DNA of 64,000 nucleotides from Photobacterium marinum (lineage in GTDB: Bacteria; Pseudomonadota; Gammaproteobacteria; Enterobacterales; Vibrionaceae): positions 62,001-126,000 of the forward strand of contig NZ_AMZO01000011.1 in NCBI RefSeq assembly GCF_000331515.1, read 5' to 3'. Positions 52,473-61,289 of this stretch are shown here, one piece after another (position 1 is the first letter of the stretch; every line of letters starts with the position of its first letter). A program made the translations under genes and the position numbers. The notes under the pieces are model-generated. The model worked only from the letters and a program-made list of their open reading frames with translations. It was not told where the DNA came from and did no database searches.

Positions 52473-53507
52473 ATGGAATACCACCGACTCCCCCATTCCT
52501 CGCTGGAAGTCAGTAAAATCTGTCTCGGTACGATGACATTCGGCGAGCAGAACAGCGAAACGGATGCCCACAGTCAACTGGATTTTGCTTTTGAGCGGGG
52601 AGTAAACTTCATCGATACCGCTGAGATGTACCCGGTTCCTCCAAAACCGGAAACTCAGGGGCTGACGGAAACCTATATCGGCAACTGGCTGAAGAAAAGT
52701 GGCAAGCGGGATAAAGTTATTCTGGCGACCAAAGTCGCAGGCCCGAGAAGCCTGCCGTATATCCGCGAAAGTATGGCGCTGGATCGGCGCAATATCCATG
52801 ATGCAATAGAAAACAGCCTGAACCGCCTGCAAACCGATTATATCGACCTCTACCAAATCCACTGGCCACAGCGCGAAACCAACTGCTTCGGCACACTCAA
52901 CTATCCGTATAAAGATCAAAATTGCGGGATCACGATTACCGATACACTGGAAGCACTGGCCGAACTGGTCAGGGCCGGGAAAGTCCGTTACATCGGGCTG
53001 TCAAACGAAACGCCGTGGGGAGTAATGTCATTCCTGCGCCTCGCTGATAAACACAACCTTCCTCGAGTGGTTTCAATCCAGAACCCTTACAACCTGCTTA
53101 ACCGCAGCTTTGAAGTCGGACTGTCCGAAATCTGCCACCATGAAGGCGTGGAGCTGCTGGCCTATTCGCCGCTGGCATTCGGTTCCCTGAGCGGCAAATA
53201 CTTAAACGGTGCCCGTCCGGAAGGGGCTCGCTGTGCTCTGTTCGAGCGCTTTTCCCGCTACTTCACACCACAAGGCGTTGCCGCAACTCAGGCTTATATC
53301 GATATCGCCAATAAACACGGTTTGGACCCGGCTCAAATGGCGCTGGCTTTCGTCAACCAACGACCTTTCGTGGCTGCCAACATCATTGGGGCTACAAACT
53401 TGGAACAACTGGAAACTAACATCGAAAGCATCAACATTAAACTCAGCAATGAAGTCCTGTCGGATCTGGAAGAAATCGGAGCCACTTACTCCAACCCTTG
53501 CCCGTAA
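52473..53507 (+). CDS. tas: Tas, NADP-dependent aldo-keto reductase
   Basis: 344 residues in a TIM-barrel aldo-keto reductase fold. The catalytic tetrad is visible: Asp and Tyr in NFIDTAEMYPVPP, Lys in VILATKVAGP and His in YQIHWPQRETN. It is very close to E. coli Tas (MEYHRLPHSSLEVS start, ETQGLTETYIGNWL), named for suppression of tyrosine auxotrophy; the true substrate is unclear. GGAGG precedes the ATG. In E. coli it also lies near mutH. Confidence 0.93.
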   Translation: MEYHRLPHSSLEVSKICLGTMTFGEQNSETDAHSQLDFAFERGVNFIDTAEMYPVPPKPETQGLTETYIGNWLKKSGKRDKVILATKVAGPRSLPYIRESMALDRRNIHDAIENSLNRLQTDYIDLYQIHWPQRETNCFGTLNYPYKDQNCGITITDTLEALAELVRAGKVRYIGLSNETPWGVMSFLRLADKHNLPRVVSIQNPYNLLNRSFEVGLSEICHHEGVELLAYSPLAFGSLSGKYLNGARPEGARCALFERFSRYFTPQGVAATQAYIDIANKHGLDPAQMALAFVNQRPFVAANIIGATNLEQLETNIESINIKLSNEVLSDLEEIGATYSNPCP

Positions 53508-53543
53508 TATTTAGAACCGGATATGACTTTTTAGCCAGCAATA

Positions 53544-53571
53544 AAAAGGCCCCTCACGCAAAGGGGCCGAT
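53544..53571 (-). terminator. Terminator of the DUF1127 gene
   Basis: GGCCCC and GGGGCC arms around a 9-base loop; the T-run (TTTTTATT) is on the minus-strand side, so it serves the gene at 53655. Confidence 0.7.
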
Positions 53572-53654
53572 AACAGTGCTCAGATTCACTCCTCTTAAAG
53601 GAAACATGAATCTGTTTCTGCGCCTTGCTGTCGCACTAAAGCAAAGCGCCGCTG

Positions 53655-53900
53655 TTACGTAATCAATCGCGATTTCTGTTCTCGCCTGAGGTGACGGACA
53701 AAGCGGCTTTCCCTGCTTGATATCAAGCTACTGGCAATTCGCTGATCTTTCCCCACACCGATATCTGTCAACAAGTGATCGGATAAATGCGGCAGGTGCA
53801 ACCGGATGCGACGGTGCTCACGACGCCAGGCGGCATCTTCCCGCTGAACATCAAGGCGAACTAATAAAACTGCGATACGTAAATAGAATGACTGGCGCAT
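53655..53900 (-). CDS. DUF1127-type small basic protein
   Basis: 81 residues, rich in Arg and His. The motif LPHLSDHLLTDIGVGKDQR (about 36-55) matches DUF1127 (YjiS-like), whose members in alphaproteobacteria bind RNA and affect phosphate or stress responses. The start is the ATG at 53900 with GGAGAG upstream. A small ORF with a strong Shine-Dalgarno and two hairpins precede it on the same strand, suggesting leader-mediated control. Confidence 0.75.
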   Translation of the reverse strand: MRQSFYLRIAVLLVRLDVQREDAAWRREHRRIRLHLPHLSDHLLTDIGVGKDQRIASSLISSRESRFVRHLRREQKSRLIT

Positions 53901-53970
53901 AATCGTGCTCTCCATATAAAAAATTAGGAGGGACACAGATACAGCTGTCACAGACTGACTACTTAGACTT

Positions 53971-54014
53971 GCCGCGACAGATATCCGCGGCCCGTTTATA
54001 ACAGTATTAACTGT
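53971..54014 (-). promoter_or_regulatory. Two hairpins between the small ORF and the DUF1127 gene
   Basis: CCGCG/CGCGG around 53973-53991 and ACAGT-ATTA-ACTGT at 54001-54014 lie directly after the small ORF stop. They could form an attenuator. The rest of 54080-54324 is AT-rich with no gene seen. Confidence 0.4.
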
Positions 54015-54079
54015 CAGTGATTGGTGTATTGAAAGACATCACCAGCAGGACGCGTACATTTCAAACGATGATTTGTCAT
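54014..54079 (-). CDS. Candidate 21-residue small ORF upstream of the DUF1127 gene
   Basis: ATG at 54079 follows GGGAGGAG with six bases spacing, one of the best ribosome-binding sites in the window. The peptide begins MTNHRLKCTRPAGD and ends FQYTNH, then TGA. It has one cysteine and no membrane segment. It ends about 114 bases before the DUF1127 start. It could be a leader peptide or a small protein in its own right; the support is only the ribosome-binding site and context. Confidence 0.45.
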   Translation of the reverse strand: MTNHRLKCTRPAGDVFQYTNH

Positions 54080-54324
54080 GATTAGCTCCTCCCGGCAATA
54101 AAAATGAGTGGTAAAAAACGCCTTAATTTTAAACAGATAGATGAATAAAACAAGCATATCAGTGCACTGAAAAGCATAAAGCAAGATTATGCTGCATGAT
54201 GTGGTTTCAACGCCCAGATCCCTCTTTAACTACTGAGTACACCCTTTATTCCGCAGAATAAAACAATGGATTACTATTTCGCTTCATGGTGGAAGAATAA
54301 TGCCTGAAAGCCTTACACCATGAT

Positions 54325-55203
54325 TCACAACCGGATTTCTCTCAGCAACTTAAGTAGTTCCCGTGACGCTGGCCCCATCGGATGCTGGGTCGACCAGGCA
54401 ATATCCACCCCCTGTCGCCAGGGCTGGCTTTCAAAATCCAGAGCCAGTTGTATCAGAACGCCGGATTCAATTACATCACGCACCATTTCTGCCGGCAACG
54501 CAGCCCAGCCAATGCCGCTGCTAACCAACTGCATTGCTGAAATCGCATTTTCTGTCTGCCATACCGCATCTGACACCCGCCAGCGTTGCTGATCCTGTCC
54601 GTAACGGCCGGTCACCAAGATCTGCCGGGATTGCTGCAAGTCCTGCCATTTCGGCTTGGAGACACTAGCTAGAGGGTGACAAGCCGCCGCAATACACCAC
54701 ATTTCTAACGTACCGATACCATGCACTTCGATTCCGGGTTGAAGCGACTCCATCTGTAACATAACCGCGATTTGGGCTCGTCCTTCTCTTACCAGCTTCA
54801 GAACGTCACCTTCACCAGCGCTGAGAATTTCAACTTCAACCTGAGGGTAAGCCGCTTCAAACAACTTCAGCTGATCGGCCATCGTCTGGGTCATGGCCAT
54901 CGACTCCACCGCCAAAGTTACTTTTTGTTCTACGCCCATCTGAAAGCTGTCTGCCGCAGCCAGTAAAATCCCGCATTCATCCAAAATCCGTTTTGCTTTT
55001 ACCAGCAACACTTTTCCATTCGGGGTCAGCAAAGGTGTTCGACCGCTTCGATCAAATAATTCCTGATTTAAATCTGCTTCCAGGTTCGCTACCGCGGTAC
55101 TGACGACCGACTGAGCTTTCCCGAGCCGCCGGGCACCAGCAGAAAATGAGCCTGCTTCCGCCGATGCGACAAAAGCTTCAAGTTGTTCCATCGAAAATCG
55201 CAT
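54325..55203 (-). CDS. LysR-family regulator divergent from a PACE efflux gene
   Basis: 292 residues. The N-terminal winged HTH (MEQLEAFVASAEAGSFSAGA, then GKAQSVVSTAVANLEADL) is followed by the effector-binding domain. It is divergent from the PACE-type gene at 55352, the arrangement of aceR-aceI in Acinetobacter. A T-N11-A dyad lies between them. The ligand is unknown; polyamine-like cations or biocides are plausible by analogy. Confidence 0.85.
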   Translation of the reverse strand: MRFSMEQLEAFVASAEAGSFSAGARRLGKAQSVVSTAVANLEADLNQELFDRSGRTPLLTPNGKVLLVKAKRILDECGILLAAADSFQMGVEQKVTLAVESMAMTQTMADQLKLFEAAYPQVEVEILSAGEGDVLKLVREGRAQIAVMLQMESLQPGIEVHGIGTLEMWCIAAACHPLASVSKPKWQDLQQSRQILVTGRYGQDQQRWRVSDAVWQTENAISAMQLVSSGIGWAALPAEMVRDVIESGVLIQLALDFESQPWRQGVDIAWSTQHPMGPASRELLKLLREIRL

Positions 55204-55241
55204 CCGACTCTCCCTCTTATTTCTTTGCTGGGCATCTAAAT

Positions 55242-55260
55242 CTATCTACATAAGCGATAG
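55242..55260. promoter_or_regulatory. LysR-type box between the regulator and the PACE gene
   Basis: CTATC and GATAG are separated by nine bases, containing a T-N11-A core, 92-110 bases upstream of the PACE start. This is the expected form and place for an LTTR operator. Confidence 0.5.
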
Positions 55261-55351
55261 TATCTAACTTAATAATATCAAATATACCGTTAGAATTAAC
55301 GCATATCCCAAGCTCAGCTTGACTCAATCTCTATATCACGGGAAAACAATT

Positions 55352-55783
55352 ATGCGTTCAACTCTGGACAGAATCCGCCATGCCATCGGTTTTGAACTGA
55401 TTGCGCTCGTTCTGATTATCGTCGTACTCAGCCAGTTGTTTGGCTTCGAAGCCCACAAAGTCGGGGCTCTGGGAATTGCTTTTTCACTGTTTGCTACCGG
55501 CTGGAACTTTGTCTATAACTTACTGTTTGACAAAGCGATGATGAAATACACCGGCCAACTGGAAAAGCAGACTAAACACAGGATCATCCACGCCATCCTG
55601 TTTGAACTCAGCCTACTGTGGATTACCCTGCCGGTAATTGCCTGGTGGCTGAATATTAGTCTGCTGGACGCCTTTATCATGGATATCGGGCTTGTGGTGT
55701 TCTACCTGTTTTACACCTACGGTTACAATCTGGCGTATGACAAGGTATTCCCGATTCCGGCCGGTACAACTTCTCAAGCCTGA
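55352..55783 (+). CDS. PACE-family multidrug/biocide efflux protein
   Basis: 143 residues, four transmembrane helices in two homologous pairs (the bacterial transmembrane pair domain). The first pair carries RIRHAIGFELIALVLI, with the membrane Glu equivalent to that needed by AceI, and ATGWNFVYNLLFDK; the second carries RIIHAILFELSLLW and YTYGYNLAYDKVFP. PACE proteins export chlorhexidine and, physiologically, short diamines. The start is the ATG at 55352 (MRSTLDRIRH), after GGGAAA. Confidence 0.85.
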   Translation: MRSTLDRIRHAIGFELIALVLIIVVLSQLFGFEAHKVGALGIAFSLFATGWNFVYNLLFDKAMMKYTGQLEKQTKHRIIHAILFELSLLWITLPVIAWWLNISLLDAFIMDIGLVVFYLFYTYGYNLAYDKVFPIPAGTTSQA

Positions 55784-55826
55784 TCGCCAACGTCGAACCA
55801 ACACTAAAAAACATAAAAAGCATGCA

Positions 55827-55856
55827 CAAAAAAGCGCCTTACGGCGCTTTTTTTGT
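55827..55856. terminator. Bidirectional terminator between the PACE gene and vpsR
   Basis: AAAAAAGCGCC-TTAC-GGCGCTTTTTTT lies between convergent genes. Confidence 0.88.
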
Positions 55857-55859
55857 TCT

Positions 55860-57194
55860 TTACCCCTGACGGAAGTGCCGGGGGGGCGGCACCAAATCGT
55901 GCTTATTCAGCAAGCGATACATTGTAGCGCGCGACACGCCCAGTTCTCTGGCAGCAGCCGAAATCTGGCCCTTATTATTCTCCAGTACTGTCAACAAAGC
56001 GCTGCGCTCAGACTCTTCCCGAATCTTCTTCAGGCTCTGCTTATCATCACACAAACGAGGAAGATCAAAATGTTCAGCATCGATAACCCTGGTTTCTGCC
56101 AGCAAAATGGCGCGTTTGATCTGACCAATCAACTCACGCACATTGCCCGGCCATGGGTAATGCAGCAGCAGCTTACAGGCATCCTCAGAAAAAGATTTCG
56201 CCATACTGTTATACTGCCGGGAAAACTTCAGCAATAAGTACTCGGCCAGTAACAAAATATCCTCTCCCCGCTCACGCAGAGGCGGAACCGTAAGGCCCAG
56301 AACATTGAGGCGATAATAGAGTTCTTCCCGTATCTTGCCGCTGACAAGCAGCTCCTCCAGCGGATAACGGGTTGACACTATCAGCCTGACATCAGACTTA
56401 ACCAGGCTGTCATCTGCATTAGTAAAGCACCCGTCCTGAAGAAAACGGGATAATTCCTGCTGTCGCTCATCGCTGAGCTGAGAGATTTCATCCAGGTACA
56501 AAACACCTTTATCAGCCTGCTCAAAATAACACAGCTCAGAGCCGACATTATCATCAGCCATCGTCCAAGTATCATTCACTGCATCACAACTGACAGTGAC
56601 AAACGCCGCTTTAGCCCTCGTTGATGCCTGATAGATAGCCTGAGCGACAAGCTCTTTACCTGTCCCGATTTCGCCTTGAACGAAAATCGGCATATCCGCT
56701 GCCGCCATCCGTGTTACCTGATGGCGCAATTTTTTCATCGCTGCTGCATTTCCCTGAAGGCCATGCTGACCAAAGTTACCCAAATCTGGCCATACCTTGC
56801 GCTCAAGCTGCAGCATCCCAAGCTGATGCCCGATCGTTTTAAGTAACTGAGACTCTGGCACCGGTGAAGTAAAATAATCAATGCAGAAGCTCACAATGAA
56901 CTGGCAAATTGTCTCTGTATTGAGTTGATTCTCTCGAACCAGGGCTAACCAACGAGCCTGCTTATTCCGGTTCACCAGACCGGCGATCCCGTTAAGGCTA
57001 AAGTCATCCTGAGTTAAATCTACAACACCGACACAAGGTCCTACTTCCAACAGCAGTGACTCGGCAGTACGGAGATCATAACAACGGTGACAAATCCAGC
57101 CTGCTTTCTCCAATGTTGCGATCCAGGGGATCTGACTTCCCCCCAGCACAATGAGTGTTCCCAGGGCTGAAGCGCGTTTTATTTCTGTCTTCAT
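55860..57194 (-). CDS. vpsR: VpsR, c-di-GMP-responsive biofilm regulator of the NtrC family
   Basis: 444 residues, the same length as V. cholerae VpsR. A receiver-like domain (about 1-130) keeps Asp59 (GVVDLTQDDF). The AAA domain has Walker A GEIGTGKE (174-181) and Walker B VLYLDEIS (231-238), but the GAFTGA loop needed for sigma-54 contact is absent, as in VpsR, which works with sigma-70. A Fis-type HTH (ISAAARELGVSRATMYRLLN) ends the protein. VpsR binds c-di-GMP and activates exopolysaccharide genes. Its place near lysS matches V. cholerae. Target genes are outside the window. Confidence 0.9.
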   Translation of the reverse strand: MKTEIKRASALGTLIVLGGSQIPWIATLEKAGWICHRCYDLRTAESLLLEVGPCVGVVDLTQDDFSLNGIAGLVNRNKQARWLALVRENQLNTETICQFIVSFCIDYFTSPVPESQLLKTIGHQLGMLQLERKVWPDLGNFGQHGLQGNAAAMKKLRHQVTRMAAADMPIFVQGEIGTGKELVAQAIYQASTRAKAAFVTVSCDAVNDTWTMADDNVGSELCYFEQADKGVLYLDEISQLSDERQQELSRFLQDGCFTNADDSLVKSDVRLIVSTRYPLEELLVSGKIREELYYRLNVLGLTVPPLRERGEDILLLAEYLLLKFSRQYNSMAKSFSEDACKLLLHYPWPGNVRELIGQIKRAILLAETRVIDAEHFDLPRLCDDKQSLKKIREESERSALLTVLENNKGQISAAARELGVSRATMYRLLNKHDLVPPPRHFRQG

Positions 57195-57400
57195 CCTTTA
57201 CCGCCTTTCCATCTGCCAGTACAAATCACTGATATCGTTAGTCATAAGTTCAACCGTTAAAAAATCAGGATTTGCAAAAAATACATACAGATAAAATCCC
57301 GAACCTTAATGATAAAATGCTCGGCAAAACAAATGCAACCTGTTTACTATTATAATCAATATACAAAGAAAGATTTCATCTAAATTATCGCCCCCAAACG

Positions 57401-57427
57401 CAAAAAGCGCCCGAAGGCGCTTTTTTC
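57401..57427 (-). terminator. Terminator of the dicarboxylate/amino-acid symporter gene
   Basis: AAAAAGCGCC-CGAA-GGCGCTTTTTT lies 19 bases past the stop of the symporter gene. Confidence 0.85.
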
Positions 57428-57445
57428 TCATCGTCTGATTGCGAG

Positions 57446-58720
57446 TTAACTCACTGTTACAGTCTCCGGACGAACTTCCGTCTCTTCCACACCAATTTCA
57501 TTTTCACTCTTGGCAACAATGGTATTTACAGCTGTGTCACCGACAACATTCGAGCTGGTACAGAACATGTCATTGATTCGGTCAACCGCTGCAATAATTG
57601 CCAGACCTTCTGCAGGCAGACCCAGTTGGTGAAGCAGTACACCTACCATCACCACACCACCGCCCGGAACACCACCTGCACCGATAGACAGCAACAGGAT
57701 AGTCAGACCCAGAGTAAACAGGTCAGAAGTGTTAATTGGCTGTCCAAAAGCGTTAGCGACGAAGATAGTTGCCAGCGCAATATAGATAGATACGCCTGAC
57801 ATGTTCATGGTTGCGCCCAGTGGTACCCCGAAGCCGGCAACAGACTTAGACACTCCAATCTTATCGGTCAGGGTACGCATGGTTACCGGAATGGTTGCGT
57901 TAGAACTTGCCGTCGACAACGAGAACAGAACCTGCTCACGGGTATTACGCAGGAACTGCGACGGTTTGATACCGGTAGTCAGGCCCACAACCATCGGGTA
58001 GAAGAAGAAAATCCAGAACACCAGCATTGCTACTACCAGCGCCACATAACCGGCAACTGACATCAGGGTGTTCGCATCCAGAGTAGCACCCAACTGAATC
58101 ATCAGGGCAAATACACCGTATGGCGCCAGGCTCATAACAAGGCCAACCAGCTTCATCATGATTTCGTTAGCCATCTTGAAAGTCTTGATTGCCGGGCCAC
58201 CACGGCTATCCAGAGCCTGAATTGCCAGACCGGTCAGAATCGCCATAAAGATGATTTGCAACATATCACCATTAGCAAACGCCTGGATCGGGTTACTTGG
58301 AACAATGTTGACGATCAGCGAGAAAATATCAGGCGTTTCTGTCGTCGTCAGCTCAACGGCTTCAGAAACGGTTCCGGCCAGATTAGCACTGGCACCCGGC
58401 TGGAAAATCATGCCGACGGTCAGCGCGGCTGTGATCGCAATGATGGTGTTAATAATGTAGAGACCAAAGGTTTTGCCACCTAAGCGACCAAATGCCGTAA
58501 TATCTTTCAGCTCGACGATACCGCAAACAATCGAGACATAGACCAGCGGCACAACAAGCAGTTTGATCAGAGATACAAACATACCACCGGCACCTTCTGC
58601 CAGTCCGAGCACATAGGTATCCATCAGTGTCACGCCGTTAAACAGATACTGGATCGCAGTACCTATAATCAGACCCGCAAACAGGCCAGCAAAAATTTTT
58701 CCTGATAGCGATTTCTTCAT
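57446..58720 (-). CDS. Dicarboxylate/amino-acid:cation symporter (DAACS family)
   Basis: 424 residues, about eight transmembrane helices plus two re-entrant loops. Signatures include FVSLIKLLVVPLVYVSIV, the serine-rich loop SLSTASSNATIPVTMRTL, GATMNMSGVSIY and DRINDMFCTSSNVVGDTA, as in GltP/GltT and related Na+- or H+-coupled carriers for glutamate, aspartate or C4-dicarboxylates. The C-terminal tail is acidic. A CRP-like site 280 bases upstream suggests catabolite control. The exact substrate is not determined. Confidence 0.88.
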   Translation of the reverse strand: MKKSLSGKIFAGLFAGLIIGTAIQYLFNGVTLMDTYVLGLAEGAGGMFVSLIKLLVVPLVYVSIVCGIVELKDITAFGRLGGKTFGLYIINTIIAITAALTVGMIFQPGASANLAGTVSEAVELTTTETPDIFSLIVNIVPSNPIQAFANGDMLQIIFMAILTGLAIQALDSRGGPAIKTFKMANEIMMKLVGLVMSLAPYGVFALMIQLGATLDANTLMSVAGYVALVVAMLVFWIFFFYPMVVGLTTGIKPSQFLRNTREQVLFSLSTASSNATIPVTMRTLTDKIGVSKSVAGFGVPLGATMNMSGVSIYIALATIFVANAFGQPINTSDLFTLGLTILLLSIGAGGVPGGGVVMVGVLLHQLGLPAEGLAIIAAVDRINDMFCTSSNVVGDTAVNTIVAKSENEIGVEETEVRPETVTVS

Positions 58721-58998
58721 CGTCCATCTCCAGTCGGTTGTGCTGTTAACATTTCCATTTACATCCTGTTCCCACTGTAACCCGTGGGTTAGGCGACATT
58801 TTACACAGATGACTTCGACTGGAAAGAATAAATTTTACATTTTAGATACAATTTAAGCACAAAATCAAACGCCACCCGATCAGATAAATTACAGCAAAAG
58901 AAACTAATTTATTTATCTATCTGTCACTTATCGGCGGCATTCAACACAGGATTCAAGCAGGATATTGTTCTGTTTATAACAACATAAATTCCTAATAA

Positions 58999-59014
58999 CG
59001 TGAATAAGATCACA
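58999..59014 (-). promoter_or_regulatory. CRP-like site upstream of the symporter gene
   Basis: CGTGAATAAGATCACA matches TGTGA-N6-TCACA at nine of ten positions. A TATAAA -10-like box at 58973-58978 on the minus strand would place the site at about -40.5, a class II geometry. The gap 58721-58972 would then be a leader of about 246 bases; I see no gene in it. Confidence 0.5.
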
Positions 59015-59086
59015 GGCGAAAATTCACTATAGGAATTAAAGGTGAGCAATTTCCACTATCGGAAATATCAGTAAAGAAGGGAAAAC

Positions 59087-59128
59087 TCTTCTCTTGCCGT
59101 AAAAACAGAAGATGACAACAAGAGAAGA
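59087..59128 (-). terminator. 10-bp inverted repeat downstream of the lipoprotein gene
   Basis: TCTTCTCTTG (59087-59096) and CAAGAGAAGA (59119-59128) pair across a 22-base spacer. The minus-strand flank is GTTTTCCC. It is a possible terminator for the gene at 59139. Confidence 0.45.
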
Positions 59129-59138
59129 TAGTCAGAAA

Positions 59139-59549
59139 TTAACCTTGGCTTAGGTCAATACAAGTTTTATCAGTAACGACATCTGTAACAAAACCGCCAT
59201 TACCGACGTACCAGTAACGCACCCCAAGTCCTTGTTCCAATTCATGGTCAAACTCATTACAAACATACGGGAACAAGTCTTTCTCAACTTCTGATTTATG
59301 CACATTCCAATACCATCTTGGATTTGGCAGACGATAAAGAACTGTTAACAAAGAGCGCTCTTGATCAAACTGAAAATTCTGCATCCCCCCTCGAAAGGGA
59401 CGAGAAGGAGCATCATTAAACTTCATAAATTCTGCTTTGTACTCATCAGAAAGGCTACCGACAAAGTCTGTTGGAGGCGGAACTAATTGAGTAGACATAC
59501 AGCCACTGAGTAATGCAACTGACGCAAACGGCAATAAAAATTTTTTCAT
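59139..59549 (-). CDS. Lipoprotein of unknown function
   Basis: 136 residues with a lipoprotein signal (MKKFLLPFASVALLSGC, lipobox LLSGC, Cys 17). The mature part is aromatic-rich (NPRWYWNVHK, VRYWYVGNG) and has two further cysteines (about 98 and 131) that could pair. I do not recognise the family. It is a single-gene unit with a CRP-like site upstream and its own terminator-like repeat. Confidence 0.75.
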   Translation of the reverse strand: MKKFLLPFASVALLSGCMSTQLVPPPTDFVGSLSDEYKAEFMKFNDAPSRPFRGGMQNFQFDQERSLLTVLYRLPNPRWYWNVHKSEVEKDLFPYVCNEFDHELEQGLGVRYWYVGNGGFVTDVVTDKTCIDLSQG

Positions 59550-59641
59550 GACAGTCCTGCTAATTATTGTTTTTACCGTTGATGTTCAACCAACGAATTT
59601 TATCTAACAACAGGCACATGCATCATTTTGCTACCAGCCAT

Positions 59642-59657
59642 TGTGATCACCATCACG
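59642..59657 (-). promoter_or_regulatory. CRP-like site upstream of the lipoprotein gene
   Basis: TGTGATCACCATCACG matches the CRP consensus at nine of ten positions. TAAAAT on the minus strand (59597-59602) as -10 box puts its centre near -60, the class I position. Confidence 0.5.
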
Positions 59658-59696
59658 TATTATATGCTACTGATTTAAAGTTGATTTATCACTCCA

Positions 59697-59730
59697 CACA
59701 AAAAAGCCACCCGGTTGGGTGGCTTTTTGA
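59697..59730 (-). terminator. lysS terminator
   Basis: AAAAAAGCCACCC-GGTT-GGGTGGCTTTTT lies 24 bases past the lysS stop and may act in both directions. Confidence 0.88.
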
Positions 59731-59752
59731 TTATGGTATAACTAATTTTTAG

Positions 59753-61258
59753 TTATTTAGCCTGTGGGCGCATTGCCGGGAACAGGATCACGTCACGGAT
59801 AGTGTGCGTGTTAGTAAACAGCATTACCAGACGGTCGATACCGATACCCTGGCCAGCTGTTGGTGGCAGGCCGTGCTCAAGAGCAGTGATGTAGTCCGCA
59901 TCGTAGTACATTGCTTCATCATCACCAGCATCTTTTGCTTCTACCTGAGCTTTGAAACGCTCGTCCTGGTCCTGTGCATCGTTAAGCTCTGAGAAGCCGT
60001 TCGCCACTTCACGACCACCGATGAAGAATTCAAAACGGTCAGTAATGAATGGGTTTTCATCGTTACGACGAGCCAGTGGAGAGATATCCGCTGGGTACTC
60101 AGTGATGAAAGTAGGCTGGATCAGTTTAGGCTCAGCCGTTTCACCGAATACTTCTTCCAGGATCTGACCACAAGTCCAGAAGCTCTCGACAGCAATGCTC
60201 AGAGACTCTGCAAGGTTGCGCATGAAGTTGATGTCACGAACTTCGTCGTAAGTCATCTTCTGGATAGTTTCGTTATCCGGGTTGTACTTCTTGATCGCGT
60301 CCAGCATGCTCAGGCGTGGGTATGGGCCACCGAAGTCAACCATTTCATCGCCGTATGGCAGCTTAGCCGAACCGCAAAGATCCTGAGCGATGCTGCTTAG
60401 CATCTCTTCTGTCAGATCCATCAGGTCACGGTAATCAGCGTACGCCATGTAGAATTCCATCATAGTGAATTCAGGGTTGTGGCGAGGAGACAGACCTTCG
60501 TTACGGAAGTTACGGTTGATTTCGAATACACGCTCAAAACCACCAACAACCAGACGCTTCAGGTAAAGCTCAGGCGCAACACGCAGGTACATGTCAATGT
60601 CCAGCGCATTGTGGTGAGTGATGAACGGACGAGCCGTTGCACCGCCAGGGATCACGTGCATCATTGGCGTTTCAACTTCCATGAAACCTTTGGTTGTCAT
60701 GAAGTCACGGATAGCGCTAACCACTTTAGAACGCATCATCATCGCATTGCGAGAATCTTCGTTCACAATCAGGTCAACATAACGCTGACGGTAGCGCATT
60801 TCCTGGTCAGTCAGACCGTGGAATTTTTCAGGAAGCGGACGAAGTGCTTTAGTCAGCAGCTCGTACTCATCCATGTTCACGTAAAGATCGCCTTTACCTG
60901 ACTTATGAAGCGCACCTTTAACACCGATGATGTCACCGATATCCAGACCAGCGTATTTGTCTTTTAGTTCTTTCTGAACATCTTTAGAAGCGTATGCCTG
61001 AATGCGGCCAGATACGTCCTGGATCGCCAGGAAAGGACCACGCTTAGCCATGATACGACCAGCGATAGCAACTACGTTACCGGCTTCTTCAAGTTCTTCT
61101 TTAGATAACTCGCCGAATTTAGCCTGCAGATCTGCCGCTAGGCTATCGCGACGGAAATCGTTCGGGTGGCCGTTTGCCTTGCACTTCTCGCGAATCATAT
61201 CCAGTTTCGCGCGGCGCTCAGCAATCAGCTTATTCTCATCTTGTAATTGATCAGTCAT
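59753..61258 (-). CDS. lysS: Lysyl-tRNA synthetase (class II)
   Basis: 501 residues. The N-terminal OB fold ([19 protein letters not shown]) is followed by the class II catalytic core: motif 2 [20 protein letters not shown] and motif 3 [13 protein letters not shown]. Full length. It follows prfB by 31 bases, the classical prfB-lysS operon. Confidence 0.97.
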   Translation of the reverse strand: MTDQLQDENKLIAERRAKLDMIREKCKANGHPNDFRRDSLAADLQAKFGELSKEELEEAGNVVAIAGRIMAKRGPFLAIQDVSGRIQAYASKDVQKELKDKYAGLDIGDIIGVKGALHKSGKGDLYVNMDEYELLTKALRPLPEKFHGLTDQEMRYRQRYVDLIVNEDSRNAMMMRSKVVSAIRDFMTTKGFMEVETPMMHVIPGGATARPFITHHNALDIDMYLRVAPELYLKRLVVGGFERVFEINRNFRNEGLSPRHNPEFTMMEFYMAYADYRDLMDLTEEMLSSIAQDLCGSAKLPYGDEMVDFGGPYPRLSMLDAIKKYNPDNETIQKMTYDEVRDINFMRNLAESLSIAVESFWTCGQILEEVFGETAEPKLIQPTFITEYPADISPLARRNDENPFITDRFEFFIGGREVANGFSELNDAQDQDERFKAQVEAKDAGDDEAMYYDADYITALEHGLPPTAGQGIGIDRLVMLFTNTHTIRDVILFPAMRPQAK

Positions 61259-61289
61259 GGGTTACCCTTAAATTTTTAACCGGAATCGG

